Of a stretch of DNA of 64,000 nucleotides, positions 8,967 through 17,625 are shown in pieces; within the stretch, counting starts at the first letter, position 1; each line of letters opens with the position of its first letter. The DNA comes from Clostridia bacterium (GTDB lineage Bacteria > Bacillota > Clostridia > Oscillospirales > Acutalibacteraceae). The notes under the pieces are model-generated. The model did no database searches, was not told the origin of the DNA, and saw only the letters and a list, made by a program, of their open reading frames with translations. The DNA is taken from NCBI GenBank assembly GCA_017521425.1, contig JAFXCQ010000024.1, forward strand, positions 1-64,000, given 5' to 3'. Position numbers and translations under genes: made by a program.

Positions 8967-10697
8967 TTGGAAAAGAAAAATTTGTATTTTGGTAAAGACT
9001 TTTTAAAGCTTGACAATGCCGCAAAGGTATTTCCTGCGCAAAACACTAAACAATGGTCTAATGTTATCCGCTATTCTATAAATCTCACCATAGATATTGA
9101 CCCTGTAATTTTAGAGAAAGCATTAAAGGATATTCTCCCCCGCTTCCCCTCTATGTGTGTAAAAATAAGACGTGGTGTTTTCTGGTACTACTTCGAACAT
9201 AACGACAAAATACCTGTTATTATTGAAGATGATCTAAAGCATCAATGTGTACCTGTTAAATATGATGAAAGCAACGACTTTTTATTCAAGATTTTCTATT
9301 GCAAAAATCGTATTACCATAGAAGCATTTCACGCACTTACAGATGGTTACGGGTGTGAAATATTTTTAAACACACTCGCAGCACAATATTTAAGACTTAA
9401 AGGTCACAAAATTTCAACCGGCGGTTCTGTATTCGATATAACCGAAAAACCAAAAACAGAAGAACTCGAAGATTCATTTTTAAAAAATGCTACTAAAGGT
9501 GCTAAAGCAAGTAGAAGCAAACCAAATATCTACCACAAAAAAGGCGAAAAGCTCCCTGCTTTCTGCTCTCACGTTACAGTAGGTTATATGCCTCTTGATA
9601 AAATAAAAGAACTATGTAAAAAATACAATGCGACAATCACAGAATTTTTCACTGCAGTTCTTGTAGAAATTTATATTGACTTCCAGAAAAAAGAAGCCAA
9701 AAAACAAAAAGAAATAAGTATTCAGGTTCCCGTTAACGCAAGAAATCAGTTTGATTCAAAAACACTTCGTAATTTCTCCCTTTGTTACAGTGTACGATTT
9801 GACCCAACTTTAGGTGATTACACATTTGAAGAGATTATAAAACAAACATCTCTTTATTTAAGATATATAAACAACAAAAAAACTTTAGGAGCTATGTTTG
9901 CTTCCAACATAAAGTTAGAGTCATTGCCTATAATGAGAATCATTCCACTTGTTATAAAAGATTTAGCAATCGGTATTTCTTACGCACTCACAGCAGAATG
10001 TACTACAACTGCTCTCCTTACAAATCTTGGTAAGGTTGATTTGCCCGAAGATATGATTGAATTTGTTGAAAGTTCGATTTTAATGCCACCACCCGGTCTT
10101 CTTAACGGTGGTCGAATTGGTCTTTCATCAGTAAAGAATACTTTTACAGTTGCAATTGCTAACTGCTATGAAGATACTGATATAGAAAGAGCGTTCTTCA
10201 CAAAAATCAAAGATTTTGATATTCCTCTTAAATTAGAGACTAATTTCAATGAAAAAAACACCGAAACATTACTTGAACCGATACCCGAAAAAGATGTAAA
10301 CTTAAAGAAAAAGGACAGGCACTGGGCAATTACAAGTTCATTGTCTATTCTTGGTTTTAGTATTCTTTCTGTTATTCTGAATATCTTACTTACACCTGTA
10401 ACACCGTGGTCGGCTTATGTTGTCTTTGCAACAGGAATTCTATGGAATCTTTCTGTACTCCCCTTTATAGCAAGAAAGTTTTTAACAAAGTTCCATAGCA
10501 TTATGGCAGTTTTGAGTTCGATTACAACATTTTCTCTGCTACTTCAGATAGTAATGTATTTCATTCCGCATAGCTTAATTTTTGATTATCTGGTTATAAC
10601 AACCGCAGTTGTTTCTTTTATGTTATTCGCAACTTCATTTGTTGCAACTAAAAACAGAAAATTAAAAAAATGGCTTTCAAAAAAGTTTTACTTTTAA
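8967..10697 (+). CDS. Condensation/alcohol-acetyltransferase-like protein with C-terminal membrane domain
   Basis: A 576-residue protein. The first ~420 residues resemble the chloramphenicol-acetyltransferase/condensation superfamily (alcohol acetyltransferase-like), with the catalytic HxxxDG motif as HALTDG near residue 125. The second lobe carries a GGRIGLSSV-like segment. Residues about 455-570 hold about four hydrophobic helices and a basic tail. The start is read as TTG 8967: an in-frame TTG at 8901 lies inside the SDR gene, while AAAGGGCGG sits 7 nt before 8967. The stop codon is inside the loop of a terminator hairpin. An acyl-transfer role, perhaps on lipids or glycans together with the SDR, is inference; substrates are unknown. 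Confidence 0.78.
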   Translation: MEKKNLYFGKDFLKLDNAAKVFPAQNTKQWSNVIRYSINLTIDIDPVILEKALKDILPRFPSMCVKIRRGVFWYYFEHNDKIPVIIEDDLKHQCVPVKYDESNDFLFKIFYCKNRITIEAFHALTDGYGCEIFLNTLAAQYLRLKGHKISTGGSVFDITEKPKTEELEDSFLKNATKGAKASRSKPNIYHKKGEKLPAFCSHVTVGYMPLDKIKELCKKYNATITEFFTAVLVEIYIDFQKKEAKKQKEISIQVPVNARNQFDSKTLRNFSLCYSVRFDPTLGDYTFEEIIKQTSLYLRYINNKKTLGAMFASNIKLESLPIMRIIPLVIKDLAIGISYALTAECTTTALLTNLGKVDLPEDMIEFVESSILMPPPGLLNGGRIGLSSVKNTFTVAIANCYEDTDIERAFFTKIKDFDIPLKLETNFNEKNTETLLEPIPEKDVNLKKKDRHWAITSSLSILGFSILSVILNILLTPVTPWSAYVVFATGILWNLSVLPFIARKFLTKFHSIMAVLSSITTFSLLLQIVMYFIPHSLIFDYLVITTAVVSFMLFATSFVATKNRKLKKWLSKKFYF

Positions 10698-10716
10698 AAA
10701 AGTAAAACTTTTTTTA
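10680..10716 (+). terminator. Intrinsic terminator overlapping the stop codon of the acetyltransferase-like gene
   Basis: A perfect 12-bp stem AAAAAGTTTTAC (10680-10691) pairs with 10702-10713 and runs into a T tract. The gene's last codons form the left arm and its TAA lies in the loop. Confidence 0.8.
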
Positions 10717-10735
10717 TTTCTTGAAACTTGCATAC

Positions 10736-10783
10736 TAACAATAAAAAACTCGGTAGATTTCTCTACCGAGTTTTTTATTGTTA
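10736..10783 (-). terminator. Terminator of the ribosomal protein operon (22-bp perfect stem)
   Basis: The left arm 10736-10757 and right arm 10762-10783 are exact reverse complements around a 4-base loop, with core CTCGGTAGA/TCTACCGAG and poly-A/poly-T arms on both sides. It can act in both directions and lies 9 bp past the rplL stop. Confidence 0.92.
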
Positions 10784-10791
10784 AAGTTAAA

Positions 10792-11169
10792 TTATTTAAG
10801 TTCAACTTTTGCGCCAGCTTCTTCGAGCTTAGCTTTTGCTGCTTCAGCATCTTCTTTAGAAGCTGCTTCTTTAAGAGTTGCAGGAGCACCGTCAACCTTA
10901 GCTTTTGCTTCAGCAAGGCCAAGACCTGTGATTTCACGAACAACTTTGATAACAGCAATTTTGTTTGCACCAACATCTGTAAGAACGATGTCAAATTCTG
11001 TTTTTTCTTCAGCTGCTGCTGCGCCACCTTCAACTGGTGCTGCAACTGCAACTGCAGCTGCTGCAGATACGCCAAATTCTTCTTCTACAGCTTTTACGAG
11101 TTCTGAAAGTTCGAGAACTGTAAGAACTTTTAATTCTTCAACAATAGCAGTAATTTTTTCTGATGCCAT
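10792..11169 (-). CDS. rplL: 50S ribosomal protein L7/L12
   Basis: A 125-residue acidic, Ala-rich stalk protein. It has an N-terminal dimerisation domain (residues 1-30), an Ala/Glu hinge (about 35-55), and a C-terminal factor-binding domain with the conserved [20 protein letters not shown] segment. It forms the ribosomal stalk with L10 and recruits translation GTPases. Length is normal for the family. It is the last gene of the operon, 72 bp after rplJ, with AGGAGG before the start. Confidence 0.98.
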   Translation of the reverse strand: MASEKITAIVEELKVLTVLELSELVKAVEEEFGVSAAAAVAVAAPVEGGAAAAEEKTEFDIVLTDVGANKIAVIKVVREITGLGLAEAKAKVDGAPATLKEAASKEDAEAAKAKLEEAGAKVELK

Positions 11170-11241
11170 TTTATTTTCCTCCTAAATTTGAGCCTTTGGC
11201 TCTTTAAATAAATTTAATTTGTTTTTTAATTTGTACAGCAA

Positions 11242-11748
11242 TTATTCGGCTGCTGCTTCACCTTTATCTACGATAGCTTGAACTGCACGAGCAAATGATG
11301 CGATTGGAGCATTAAATACATTACATACAGTAGCAAGAAGAACTTCTCTTGATGGAAGTTTTGCAAGGCTATCAATTTTTTCAAGGCTGATTACTTCGTT
11401 ATCAAGGAAACCACTCTTAATGTTAAAGTTTTCGTGAGTTGAAGCAAACTTTGCAAGAATTCTTGCAGCAGCTACATAGTCATCTTTAGATGTTGCAACT
11501 GCAGTAGTGCCTTTAAGACAATCTGTAAGACCTTCGAGTTCTGAACCCTTAACTGCGAGTTCAATCATAGTGTTTTTAGTAACTGTGTACTCAACACCTT
11601 CTTTACGAAGTTCTGCACGAAGAGCTGTATCATCAGCAACGTTGATACCTTTGTAATCTACGAGAACACCAGCACAAGCATTCTGAAATCTCTCAGAGAG
11701 AGCAGCAACTTCAGCTTTTTTAGCTTCTAATACTTTTGCACTTGCCAA
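11242..11748 (-). CDS. rplJ: 50S ribosomal protein L10
   Basis: A 168-residue stalk base protein. The N-terminal rRNA-binding part includes VLVDYKGINVADDTALR, and the C-terminal helix that binds L7/L12 dimers ends EGAAAE-like. The only sensible start is TTG 11748, with GGAGGTG 7 nt upstream; no ATG or GTG fits. It is preceded by the L10 leader, through which L10(L12)4 represses its own operon in Firmicutes. Confidence 0.97.
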   Translation of the reverse strand: MASAKVLEAKKAEVAALSERFQNACAGVLVDYKGINVADDTALRAELRKEGVEYTVTKNTMIELAVKGSELEGLTDCLKGTTAVATSKDDYVAAARILAKFASTHENFNIKSGFLDNEVISLEKIDSLAKLPSREVLLATVCNVFNAPIASFARAVQAIVDKGEAAAE

Positions 11749-11785
11749 AAAAATTCACCTCCGCTATAAGCGAAATTTTATAATC

Positions 11786-11821
11786 AAAAATGCCTTTCAC
11801 GCACAACACGAGAAAGGCATT
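11786..11821 (-). terminator. Attenuator terminator inside the L10 leader
   Basis: AATGCCTTTC and GAAAGGCATT (11812-11821 and 11789-11798, read on the minus strand) form a 10-bp stem followed by TTTTT. It should lower stalk-protein gene transcription relative to rplA. Confidence 0.85.
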
Positions 11822-11925
11822 AAAACACATAAAAATGTTAGTAACGCAATTCCTCGGTAGGCGGTTTAAATGTTAAACCTTTAGGCACTTTGCACCTACT
11901 GTCTTTAGAACAGCATAGGTATATT
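11786..11925 (-). ncRNA. L10 ribosomal leader (autoregulatory mRNA structure)
   Basis: The minus strand shows the conserved leader blocks AAGACAGTAGGTGC and CCTACCGAGGAATTGCGT, followed by an attenuator hairpin just before rplJ. This matches the L10-leader family that binds L10 protein and controls rplJ-rplL expression. Family assignment rests on the conserved blocks and position. The ends are approximate. Confidence 0.88.
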
Positions 11926-11960
11926 AGCACAAATTTTTGTGCTTGTCAACACTTTTTTTA

Positions 11961-12665
11961 TTATTCAGCAGCTGTACCTGTAAGCTTTGCAGCATTTACA
12001 CGGATACCAGGGCCCATTGTTGTAGCAACAACGCAAGAACGGATATAAGTACCTTTTGTTGCAGCTGGTTTTGCTTTAATAACAGCATCAAGAAGAGCAT
12101 TAGCATTTTCTGCTAATTTCTCGCCACCGAATGAAGCTTTACCAATTGGGCAGTGAATAATATTTGTTTTGTCAAGACGGTACTCGATTTTACCAGCTTT
12201 TGCTTCTTCAACAGCTTTAGCAGCATCTGGAGTAACAGTACCAGCTTTTGGTGAAGGCATAAGACCTCTTGGACCGAGAACTTTACCTAAACGACCTACG
12301 AGACCCATCATATCTGGTGTAGCGATACATACGTCGAAGTCCATCATACCGCCCTGAATCTGAGCGAGAAGGTCTTCTGCACCTACGATATCAGCACCTG
12401 CAGCTTCTGCAGCACTGGCAGCATCGCCTTTTGCAAATACAGCAACGCGAACTTTTTTACCAGTACCGTTAGGAAGAACAACAGCGCCTCTAACTTGTTG
12501 GTCAGCGTGACGTGAGTCAACACCAAGACGAATGTGCATCTCAACAGTTTCATCAAATTTAGCACTTGCAGTCTTTGCTGCAAGCTCGAGAGCTTCTGCT
12601 ACATCGTAAAGCTTTGTGCTATCTACGAGTTTTGCGCTCTCTACATATTTTTTACCATGTTTCAT
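11961..12665 (-). CDS. rplA: 50S ribosomal protein L1
   Basis: A 234-residue L1 protein with typical blocks: [14 protein letters not shown] at the start, [22 protein letters not shown], and the signature [21 protein letters not shown] near residue 125. It builds the mobile L1 stalk of the 50S subunit and in many bacteria represses the L11-L1 mRNA. GGAGG precedes ATG 12665. It follows rplK with 59 bp between. Confidence 0.98.
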   Translation of the reverse strand: MKHGKKYVESAKLVDSTKLYDVAEALELAAKTASAKFDETVEMHIRLGVDSRHADQQVRGAVVLPNGTGKKVRVAVFAKGDAASAAEAAGADIVGAEDLLAQIQGGMMDFDVCIATPDMMGLVGRLGKVLGPRGLMPSPKAGTVTPDAAKAVEEAKAGKIEYRLDKTNIIHCPIGKASFGGEKLAENANALLDAVIKAKPAATKGTYIRSCVVATTMGPGIRVNAAKLTGTAAE

Positions 12666-12689
12666 AGTCTTTAATTTCCTCCCTATAGA

Positions 12690-12715
12690 GTGGTTAAATC
12701 GGATTTACCTCCCAC
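12690..12715 (-). promoter_or_regulatory. Structured leader before rplA (GTGGGAGG...AACCAC)
   Basis: The minus strand reads GTGGGAGG (12715-12708), a 12-nt middle, then AACCAC (12695-12690), whose ends can pair (GTGG/CCAC). The same frame occurs before rplK. A role as an L1-protein autoregulatory site is inference. Confidence 0.45.
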
Positions 12716-12724
12716 CCGGGAGCA

Positions 12725-13150
12725 TCAATCTACAACAGTAACGCCCATGCTACGTGCAGTACCAGCAACCATTGAAATAGCTGCATCAATATCTGCTGCG
12801 TTTAAGTCAGGCATTTTCTGCTCTGCGATTTTTCTTACTTGCTCTCCGGTAATTGTTGCAACTTTTGTTTTGTTCGGTACACCTGAACCGCTTTCAATAC
12901 CACATGCTTTCTTAATAAGAACAGCAGCAGGTGGTGTCTTTGTAATAAATGTGAAAGAACGGTCAGCATAAACTGTAATAACAACTGGGATAATAAGACC
13001 CATGTCGTTCTTTGTACGTTCATTGAATTCCTTTGTGAACGCCATAATGTTTACGCCGTGTTGACCTAATGCAGGACCAACAGGTGGTGCCGGAGTTGCT
13101 TTACCAGCGGGAATCTGTAATTTAATAAGACCTACAACTTTTTGAGCCAT
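12725..13150 (-). CDS. rplK: 50S ribosomal protein L11
   Basis: A 141-residue L11. The N-terminal domain has [20 protein letters not shown] and the C-terminal rRNA-binding domain has [19 protein letters not shown]. It binds the GTPase-associated centre of 23S rRNA. A longer in-frame start at 13231 would add 27 residues without family match; ATG 13150 has GGAGGTG 7 nt upstream and starts MAQKVVG as usual. Confidence 0.98.
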   Translation of the reverse strand: MAQKVVGLIKLQIPAGKATPAPPVGPALGQHGVNIMAFTKEFNERTKNDMGLIIPVVITVYADRSFTFITKTPPAAVLIKKACGIESGSGVPNKTKVATITGEQVRKIAEQKMPDLNAADIDAAISMVAGTARSMGVTVVD

Positions 13151-13170
13151 GTTTTGCACCTCCAAAATTC

Positions 13171-13210
13171 GTGGTATGGCGGAACAAGAAGCTCGCCTTG
13201 CTCCTCCCAC
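13171..13210 (-). promoter_or_regulatory. Structured leader before rplK (GTGGGAGG...TACCAC)
   Basis: The minus strand has GTGGGAGG (13210-13203), a 26-nt hairpin-capable middle, then TACCAC (13176-13171). It resembles the shorter copy before rplA and lies 20-60 nt before the rplK start. Regulation by L1 is inference. Confidence 0.45.
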
Positions 13211-13275
13211 ACGCGACAAATACTGTCGCATATAACAGTGTTAAATAACACTTGTTACCAATGTTAATAGCAGTA

Positions 13276-13830
13276 TTATTCTACTGCAGCTTGTACTTGA
13301 TTGAGTTCAAACTCAACAAGTGTTTCTCTACCGAACATAGAAATGGTTACGCGCACCATATTCTTTTCAGTATCAATCGCTTCAACTACACCTGAGAAGC
13401 CTTCAAATGGACCGTCTGTAACTGTAACCATATCGCCAAGGCCATAAGTAACCTCAACAACCTTATTTTCAATGCCGAGTTTTTCCACCTCTGCATCTGT
13501 AAGTGGTACTGGTTTACTTTCAGGACCAACAAAGCCTGTTACTCCACGAGTGTATCTGATAGCGTGCCAGGTTTCATTAGGAACCTGTGGTTGGTTATCA
13601 TCATCGTATTCAACCGCAAGCTTAACAACAACATAACTTGGGAATATCATTCTCTCAACTTCGACTGTTTCGTCATTTTTAACTTCAACAACCTTTTCAA
13701 GAGGAATGCAAACATCAAGAATTTTGTCTTGCATTTTACGGTTTTCAACAATTTTCGCGATATTACCTGCTACCTTATTTTCGTAGCCTGAATAAGTATG
13801 AATTACATACCATCTTGCATCGCCAGCCAT
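13276..13830 (-). CDS. nusG: Transcription termination/antitermination protein NusG
   Basis: A 184-residue NusG. The NGN domain comprises residues 1-120 (WYVIHTYSGYENKVAGNI at the start, MIFPSYVVVK in the middle) and the C-terminal KOW domain residues 130-180 (GDMVTVTDGPFEGFSGVVE). It binds RNA polymerase and couples it to ribosomes or Rho. The position between secE and rplK is the conserved arrangement. GAGGTG precedes ATG 13830. Confidence 0.98.
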   Translation of the reverse strand: MAGDARWYVIHTYSGYENKVAGNIAKIVENRKMQDKILDVCIPLEKVVEVKNDETVEVERMIFPSYVVVKLAVEYDDDNQPQVPNETWHAIRYTRGVTGFVGPESKPVPLTDAEVEKLGIENKVVEVTYGLGDMVTVTDGPFEGFSGVVEAIDTEKNMVRVTISMFGRETLVEFELNQVQAAVE

Positions 13831-13857
13831 AATGCACCTCCGAATAAAACCTAAGAA

Positions 13858-14265
13858 TTAGTTTTCAGCAGTTTTGTCTTCTTCTGTTTCGTCTTCAGAA
13901 TGATCGTGATCGTGATCATGTTCATCTGTTTCGTCAGAAGCATCTTCTGTTACAACTTCAGTAACTTCATTTGCTGCACTGTTAAGCGCACCAATACCAC
14001 CTGAAACTGCAAAGTCAATTATCCAGACAACTGCACCGAGAACGAGAATTGTTGCAAGTACAACACCTGTACTTTTAACAATCATTTTTGGACCCGGCCA
14101 AACAATCTTCTTTGTTTCACCCCTGAGGTCTTTAAAGAAACGAGCGATTCCTTTACCGACATTTTTAGGACTGAATTTAGAAGGACCTTTTTTTGCTTTC
14201 TTTTCAGTCTTTTTTGCCTTTTTAGCGGCAACCTCGGCATCTGTTACTTTTTTCTCGTCAGCCAT
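13858..14265 (-). CDS. secE: Preprotein translocase subunit SecE with acidic His-rich tail
   Basis: A 135-residue protein. The Lys/Ala-rich cytoplasmic N-terminus (residues 1-35) is followed by the amphipathic SecE helix (KGIARFFKDLRGETKKIVWP, about 38-57) and one membrane helix (about 65-90), the minimal SecE core. The 40-residue C-terminal tail rich in Asp, Glu and His (DEHDHDHDHSEDETEED) is not part of the usual family and would face outside. SecE clamps SecY in the Sec translocon. The gene is in the classic rpmG-secE-nusG order, 27 bp before nusG. Confidence 0.95.
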   Translation of the reverse strand: MADEKKVTDAEVAAKKAKKTEKKAKKGPSKFSPKNVGKGIARFFKDLRGETKKIVWPGPKMIVKSTGVVLATILVLGAVVWIIDFAVSGGIGALNSAANEVTEVVTEDASDETDEHDHDHDHSEDETEEDKTAEN

Positions 14266-14276
14266 AAGTTACCTCC

Positions 14277-14426
14277 TTACTTTGTTTCCCTGTGGAGAGT
14301 GTGTTTCTTGCAGAATCTGCAATACTTCTTCATCTCCAACCTATCCGGGTTGTTTTTCTTTTCCTTCATAGTGTTGTAATTGCGTTGTTTACATTCTGTG
14401 CAGGAAAGTGTAATTTTAACTCTCAC
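14277..14426 (-). CDS. rpmG: 50S ribosomal protein L33
   Basis: A 49-residue protein, [17 protein letters not shown] at the start, with two zinc Cys pairs (CTEC and CRFC), so it is the zinc-binding C+ type. The start is GTG 14426 with GGAGGTG 6 nt upstream. It is the first gene of the operon, 11 bp before secE, downstream of a strong promoter. The ORF is below the length of most gene-finding cut-offs. Confidence 0.95.
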   Translation of the reverse strand: MRVKITLSCTECKQRNYNTMKEKKNNPDRLEMKKYCRFCKKHTLHRETK

Positions 14427-14469
14427 GAACGGCACCTCCAATTTCTGATTAGCCTCCCTCTCAAAATTT

Positions 14470-14503
14470 AGGGCACAAAAAAAGAACCCTCTACGAGAGG
14501 TGC
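14470..14503 (-). promoter_or_regulatory. 5' leader hairpin with U-tract at the start of the rpmG operon
   Basis: On the minus strand the transcript begins close to a CCTCT/AGAGG hairpin followed by GTTCTTTTTTT. It resembles an intrinsic terminator placed immediately after the promoter, about 45 nt before the rpmG ribosome site. Attenuation is possible; it may also be a remnant of an upstream terminator. Confidence 0.4.
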
Positions 14504-14507
14504 TATG

Positions 14508-14536
14508 AGTATATCACACGAATTTTTATTAGTCAA
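14508..14536 (-). promoter_or_regulatory. Sigma-A promoter of the rpmG-secE-nusG-rplKA operon
   Basis: On the minus strand: -35 TTGACT (14536-14531), 17-bp spacer, -10 TATACT (14513-14508). Start expected near 14501. Confidence 0.8.
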
Positions 14537-14633
14537 GCATTTTCTTAAAATATGTCATTTTGAATAAAACAAAGCTCTTTTGAAGGTGAAAAATGCATCT
14601 ATATACTATTTTTCACAAATTTCAAATTAGGTA

Positions 14634-14662
14634 TTGGAATTATCACGATTATATATTATAAT
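14634..14662 (+). promoter_or_regulatory. Sigma-A promoter of hprK
   Basis: TTGGAA (14634-14639), 17-bp spacer, TATAAT (14657-14662), about 75 nt before hprK. The rest of the 300-bp divergent gap (14437-14744) shows no gene. Confidence 0.65.
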
Positions 14663-14744
14663 AGTATAGTGTGTTGTATCATACTGCAAATAATTCAATA
14701 AATCAAGTACTCATATAAAATCTCTCTTATAAGGAGTGACACTA

Positions 14745-15707
14745 ATGGCAAGTAAATATACTGTTGAGTTATCAAAGCTCATCCGTGACAATGGGTTAGA
14801 AATCGTTTATATGCCAAATAAGCCAGAAAACGAATTGTTAATACGCTCCCAGGATGTTAATCGTCCTGGTCTTATGTTTGCGGGTTACGGCAAACACTTT
14901 GACCCTGAAAGACTTGAATTTTTAGGTCTTGGTGAAATGGACTATTTAAAAGAATTGGATGTTGAAACCGCTAAAAATCGTCTTCGTAATTTCTTTGAAC
15001 TCAAGCCCCCTGCTGTTATAGTTACACGCGGTATTGAAATTCCTGAAAACTTTTTGAAATTTGCAGAACAATACGAAGTTCCTCTTTTAAAAAGCAATGA
15101 AACAACTTCAGAAATAATGTCAACAATCATTTCTTATTTGGGTGTTGAATTAGCAGAAAGGATATCTCGCCACGGCGTACTCGTTGAAGTTTACGGTGAA
15201 GGTATTTTAATTGTTGGTGATAGCGCTGTCGGTAAAAGTGAAACTGCAGTTGAACTTATAAAACGCGGTCATCGTCTTATTGCCGATGACGAAGTTTTAA
15301 TAAAGAAAGTTTCATCAAAATCACTTGTTGGCTCTGCACCCGACAACAGTCGTCACTTTGTCGCATTGAGAGGCCCTGGTATTATTGATGCTCGAAATAT
15401 TTTTGGTATGGGTGCTGTTAAACAGACAGAAAAAATTGATTTGGTTATTAAGCTTGAACAATGGGATGCTACAAAATCTTATGACACACTCGGTACCGAA
15501 GATGTTTACGCAACAATCTTAGGTATTAAGGTTCCTGCAACAGTTGTTCCCGTTAAACCAGGTAGAAATCTTTCAATTATAATTGAAATTGCCGCTATGA
15601 ACCACCGTCAGAAAAAGATGGGTTACAATGCCGCAAAAGAATTTTTACAAAGGGTTGGTATGGAAGACTTTGATATGCCACCAACAGAACTTGAACTTTG
15701 GTTTTAA
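14745..15707 (+). CDS. hprK: HPr kinase/phosphorylase
   Basis: A 320-residue protein. The N-terminal domain (1-130) precedes the kinase domain with the P-loop GDSAVGKSETA (about residues 155-165), the ALRGPGIIDARNIFGMGAV block (about 207-225) and the family signature AAMNHRQKKMGYNAAK near 285. It phosphorylates or dephosphorylates Ser46 of HPr to control CcpA-dependent carbon repression. The ATG at 14745 is preferred over GTG 14736 because AAGGAG is 8 nt upstream of the ATG. It is first in a cluster with glucokinase, murB and whiA. Confidence 0.97.
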   Translation: MASKYTVELSKLIRDNGLEIVYMPNKPENELLIRSQDVNRPGLMFAGYGKHFDPERLEFLGLGEMDYLKELDVETAKNRLRNFFELKPPAVIVTRGIEIPENFLKFAEQYEVPLLKSNETTSEIMSTIISYLGVELAERISRHGVLVEVYGEGILIVGDSAVGKSETAVELIKRGHRLIADDEVLIKKVSSKSLVGSAPDNSRHFVALRGPGIIDARNIFGMGAVKQTEKIDLVIKLEQWDATKSYDTLGTEDVYATILGIKVPATVVPVKPGRNLSIIIEIAAMNHRQKKMGYNAAKEFLQRVGMEDFDMPPTELELWF

Positions 15708-15763
15708 TAAACAATAGCATAAAAAATTAAATTGTAATAATTACAATACGGAGGTATATAATT

Positions 15764-16711
15764 ATGTATAGAATAGGTGTTGACCTTGGCGGTACAAATA
15801 TCGCTACAGGTGTACTTAATGAAAACAATGAAATCATAGGCAGAGGTAAAGTTAAAACAAGAGCTCCCCGTCCTGCACCTGAAATTTTTGACTCAATCAA
15901 AGAGTCAGTAGAAATGGCTATTAAAGATGCCGGTATTTCAATTGACGATGTTCTCTCTATCGGTATTGGTACACCTGGTTCTGTTAACAAAGCAACAGGC
16001 GAAATTGAATTTTCAAACAATCTTCAATTCAATAATGTTCCCGCAAAAGAAATGCTTGAAGCAAGACTTAAAAAGCCTGTTTATCTTGAAAATGATGCTA
16101 ACTGTGCCGCATTAGGCGAAGCTGTTGCAGGTTGCGGCAACGGTGTTAAAGATTTCGTTGCAGTAACACTCGGTACAGGTGTTGGTAGCGGTATTATTAT
16201 TGATGGCAAAATTATCCGTGGCTCTAACTACTGTGGTGGTGAAATGGGGCACATGGTCATAAATGTTGACGGTATTCAATGTAACTGTGGCAGAAAAGGT
16301 TGCTGGGAAAAATACGCATCTGCTACCGCTCTTGTTTCACAAGCAGTTGAAGCTATGCAGAACAATAAAACAAGTCTTCTCTGGAAAACTTGTAACGGAG
16401 ACCTTAACAAGGTTGAAGGTAAAACAATCTTTGAAGCACTTGATTTAGGTGACGCAACAGCTAAAAAGGTTGTTGACAGATATCTTTACTATGTATCAGT
16501 AGGTATTGGTAACATTATAAATGCACTTCAACCTGAAATTATCTGTGTTGGTGGTGGCATCAGTGGTCAGGGTGAAAAAATTCTTCGCCCTATCAGAGGC
16601 TTCGTAACAGAAGAACGTTATAGCGTTCACTCAAACAAACAAACAATTATTCTCCCTGCTAAATTAGGCAACGATGCAGGTATCATTGGTGCCGCACTTC
16701 TCGATGAATGA
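15764..16711 (+). CDS. glcK: ROK-family glucokinase
   Basis: A 315-residue cytoplasmic sugar kinase. The N-terminal phosphate loop GVDLGGTNIATG (residues 5-16), the catalytic Asp in LENDANCAALGE (near 110), TLGTGVGSGIIIDG, and the ROK zinc motif CNCGRKGCWEKYASATA (near 170) are all present. It makes glucose-6-phosphate (or acts on a close hexose). GGAGG precedes the start by 9 nt. Its stop overlaps the murB start (ATGA), so the two are translationally coupled. Being next to hprK links glucose phosphorylation and carbon control. Confidence 0.93.
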   Translation: MYRIGVDLGGTNIATGVLNENNEIIGRGKVKTRAPRPAPEIFDSIKESVEMAIKDAGISIDDVLSIGIGTPGSVNKATGEIEFSNNLQFNNVPAKEMLEARLKKPVYLENDANCAALGEAVAGCGNGVKDFVAVTLGTGVGSGIIIDGKIIRGSNYCGGEMGHMVINVDGIQCNCGRKGCWEKYASATALVSQAVEAMQNNKTSLLWKTCNGDLNKVEGKTIFEALDLGDATAKKVVDRYLYYVSVGIGNIINALQPEIICVGGGISGQGEKILRPIRGFVTEERYSVHSNKQTIILPAKLGNDAGIIGAALLDE

Positions 16712-17622
16712 TGGTGATTAACATTACAACTCTTAAAAACAAAGCACTTGAGCTTGGTTGTGAAGTAAAAGAAAATGTTTCTATGAAAGATTACACCACT
16801 TTTAAAACCGGTGGTAATTGCGAACTTCTTATTTCCCCCAATTCAATTGGTGCGTTAGGCGAAATAGTTAAGGAATGCAATAAATCAGATACACCTTACA
16901 CAGTTTTAGGTAATGGTAGTAATGTTTTAGTAAGCGATGATGGTTTAAATGGTATTGTCATTTATATTGCTGAGGGTTTAAGTGAAATCAAGCTTTTGAA
17001 CGATACTACAATCTACTGCGAAGCTGGTGTAAAACTCGGTACCATTTGTAATTTTGCTTTAGAAAACTCACTTTCAGGACTTGAGTTTGCCTTTGGTATT
17101 CCCGGTTCTGTTGGTGGTGCAGTATTTATGAATGCCGGTGCTTACAATGGTGAAATGAGTAATGTTGTCACAAAGGTTTATCATATTGATAAAAATGGTG
17201 ATGAGGGTTATTTCACAGGTAACGAGCTCAAGTTCGGTTACCGCACATCTGCCTATGAGAAAAACGGATACATCATTACAGGTGCAGAATTTTCTTTAGA
17301 AAAAGGTAATCATACTGAAATCAAAGAAAAAATGACTGACCTTCTCGGCAGAAGAAAAGATAAGCAACCACTTGAATACCCAAGTGCAGGTAGCACCTTT
17401 AAAAGACCAGAAACAGGCTTTGCCGGTGCATATATTGAACAATGTGGTTTAAAGGGTAAACAAATCGGCGGTGCTATGGTAAGTGAAAAGCACGCAGGCT
17501 TTATTATCAATTACGATAATGCTACTTCAAGCGATATTTTAAAGCTTATGGATTATGTTAAAGAAACTGTAGAAAAAGAAAAAGGTGTTACACTTACACC
17601 GGAAGTTAGATTTTTGAGGTAA
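16708..17622 (+). CDS. murB: UDP-N-acetylenolpyruvoylglucosamine reductase
   Basis: A 304-residue FAD enzyme that makes UDP-MurNAc for peptidoglycan. Visible blocks: MKDYTTFKTGG near residue 25, VLGNGSNVLVSDDG (FAD), FAFGIPGSVGGAVFMNAGAY near 130, FGYRTSAYEKNG with the catalytic-region Tyr/Arg, and PSAGSTFKRP with the catalytic Ser near 230. The C-terminus lacks the long type I extension, so it is type II. It starts inside the glcK stop and is 3 bp before whiA. Confidence 0.97.
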   Translation: MMVINITTLKNKALELGCEVKENVSMKDYTTFKTGGNCELLISPNSIGALGEIVKECNKSDTPYTVLGNGSNVLVSDDGLNGIVIYIAEGLSEIKLLNDTTIYCEAGVKLGTICNFALENSLSGLEFAFGIPGSVGGAVFMNAGAYNGEMSNVVTKVYHIDKNGDEGYFTGNELKFGYRTSAYEKNGYIITGAEFSLEKGNHTEIKEKMTDLLGRRKDKQPLEYPSAGSTFKRPETGFAGAYIEQCGLKGKQIGGAMVSEKHAGFIINYDNATSSDILKLMDYVKETVEKEKGVTLTPEVRFLR

Positions 17623-17625
17623 TTT

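Noticed and set aside
10677..11185. ORFs on both strands around rplL
   Set aside because: They are low-complexity Leu/Gln or Ser/Ala products from the Ala/Lys-rich rplL codons in other frames.
12690..13210. T-box or other riboswitch before rplK/rplA
   Set aside because: There is no T-box TGGNACC or specifier loop and no aptamer known to me. They are kept as short paired leaders only.
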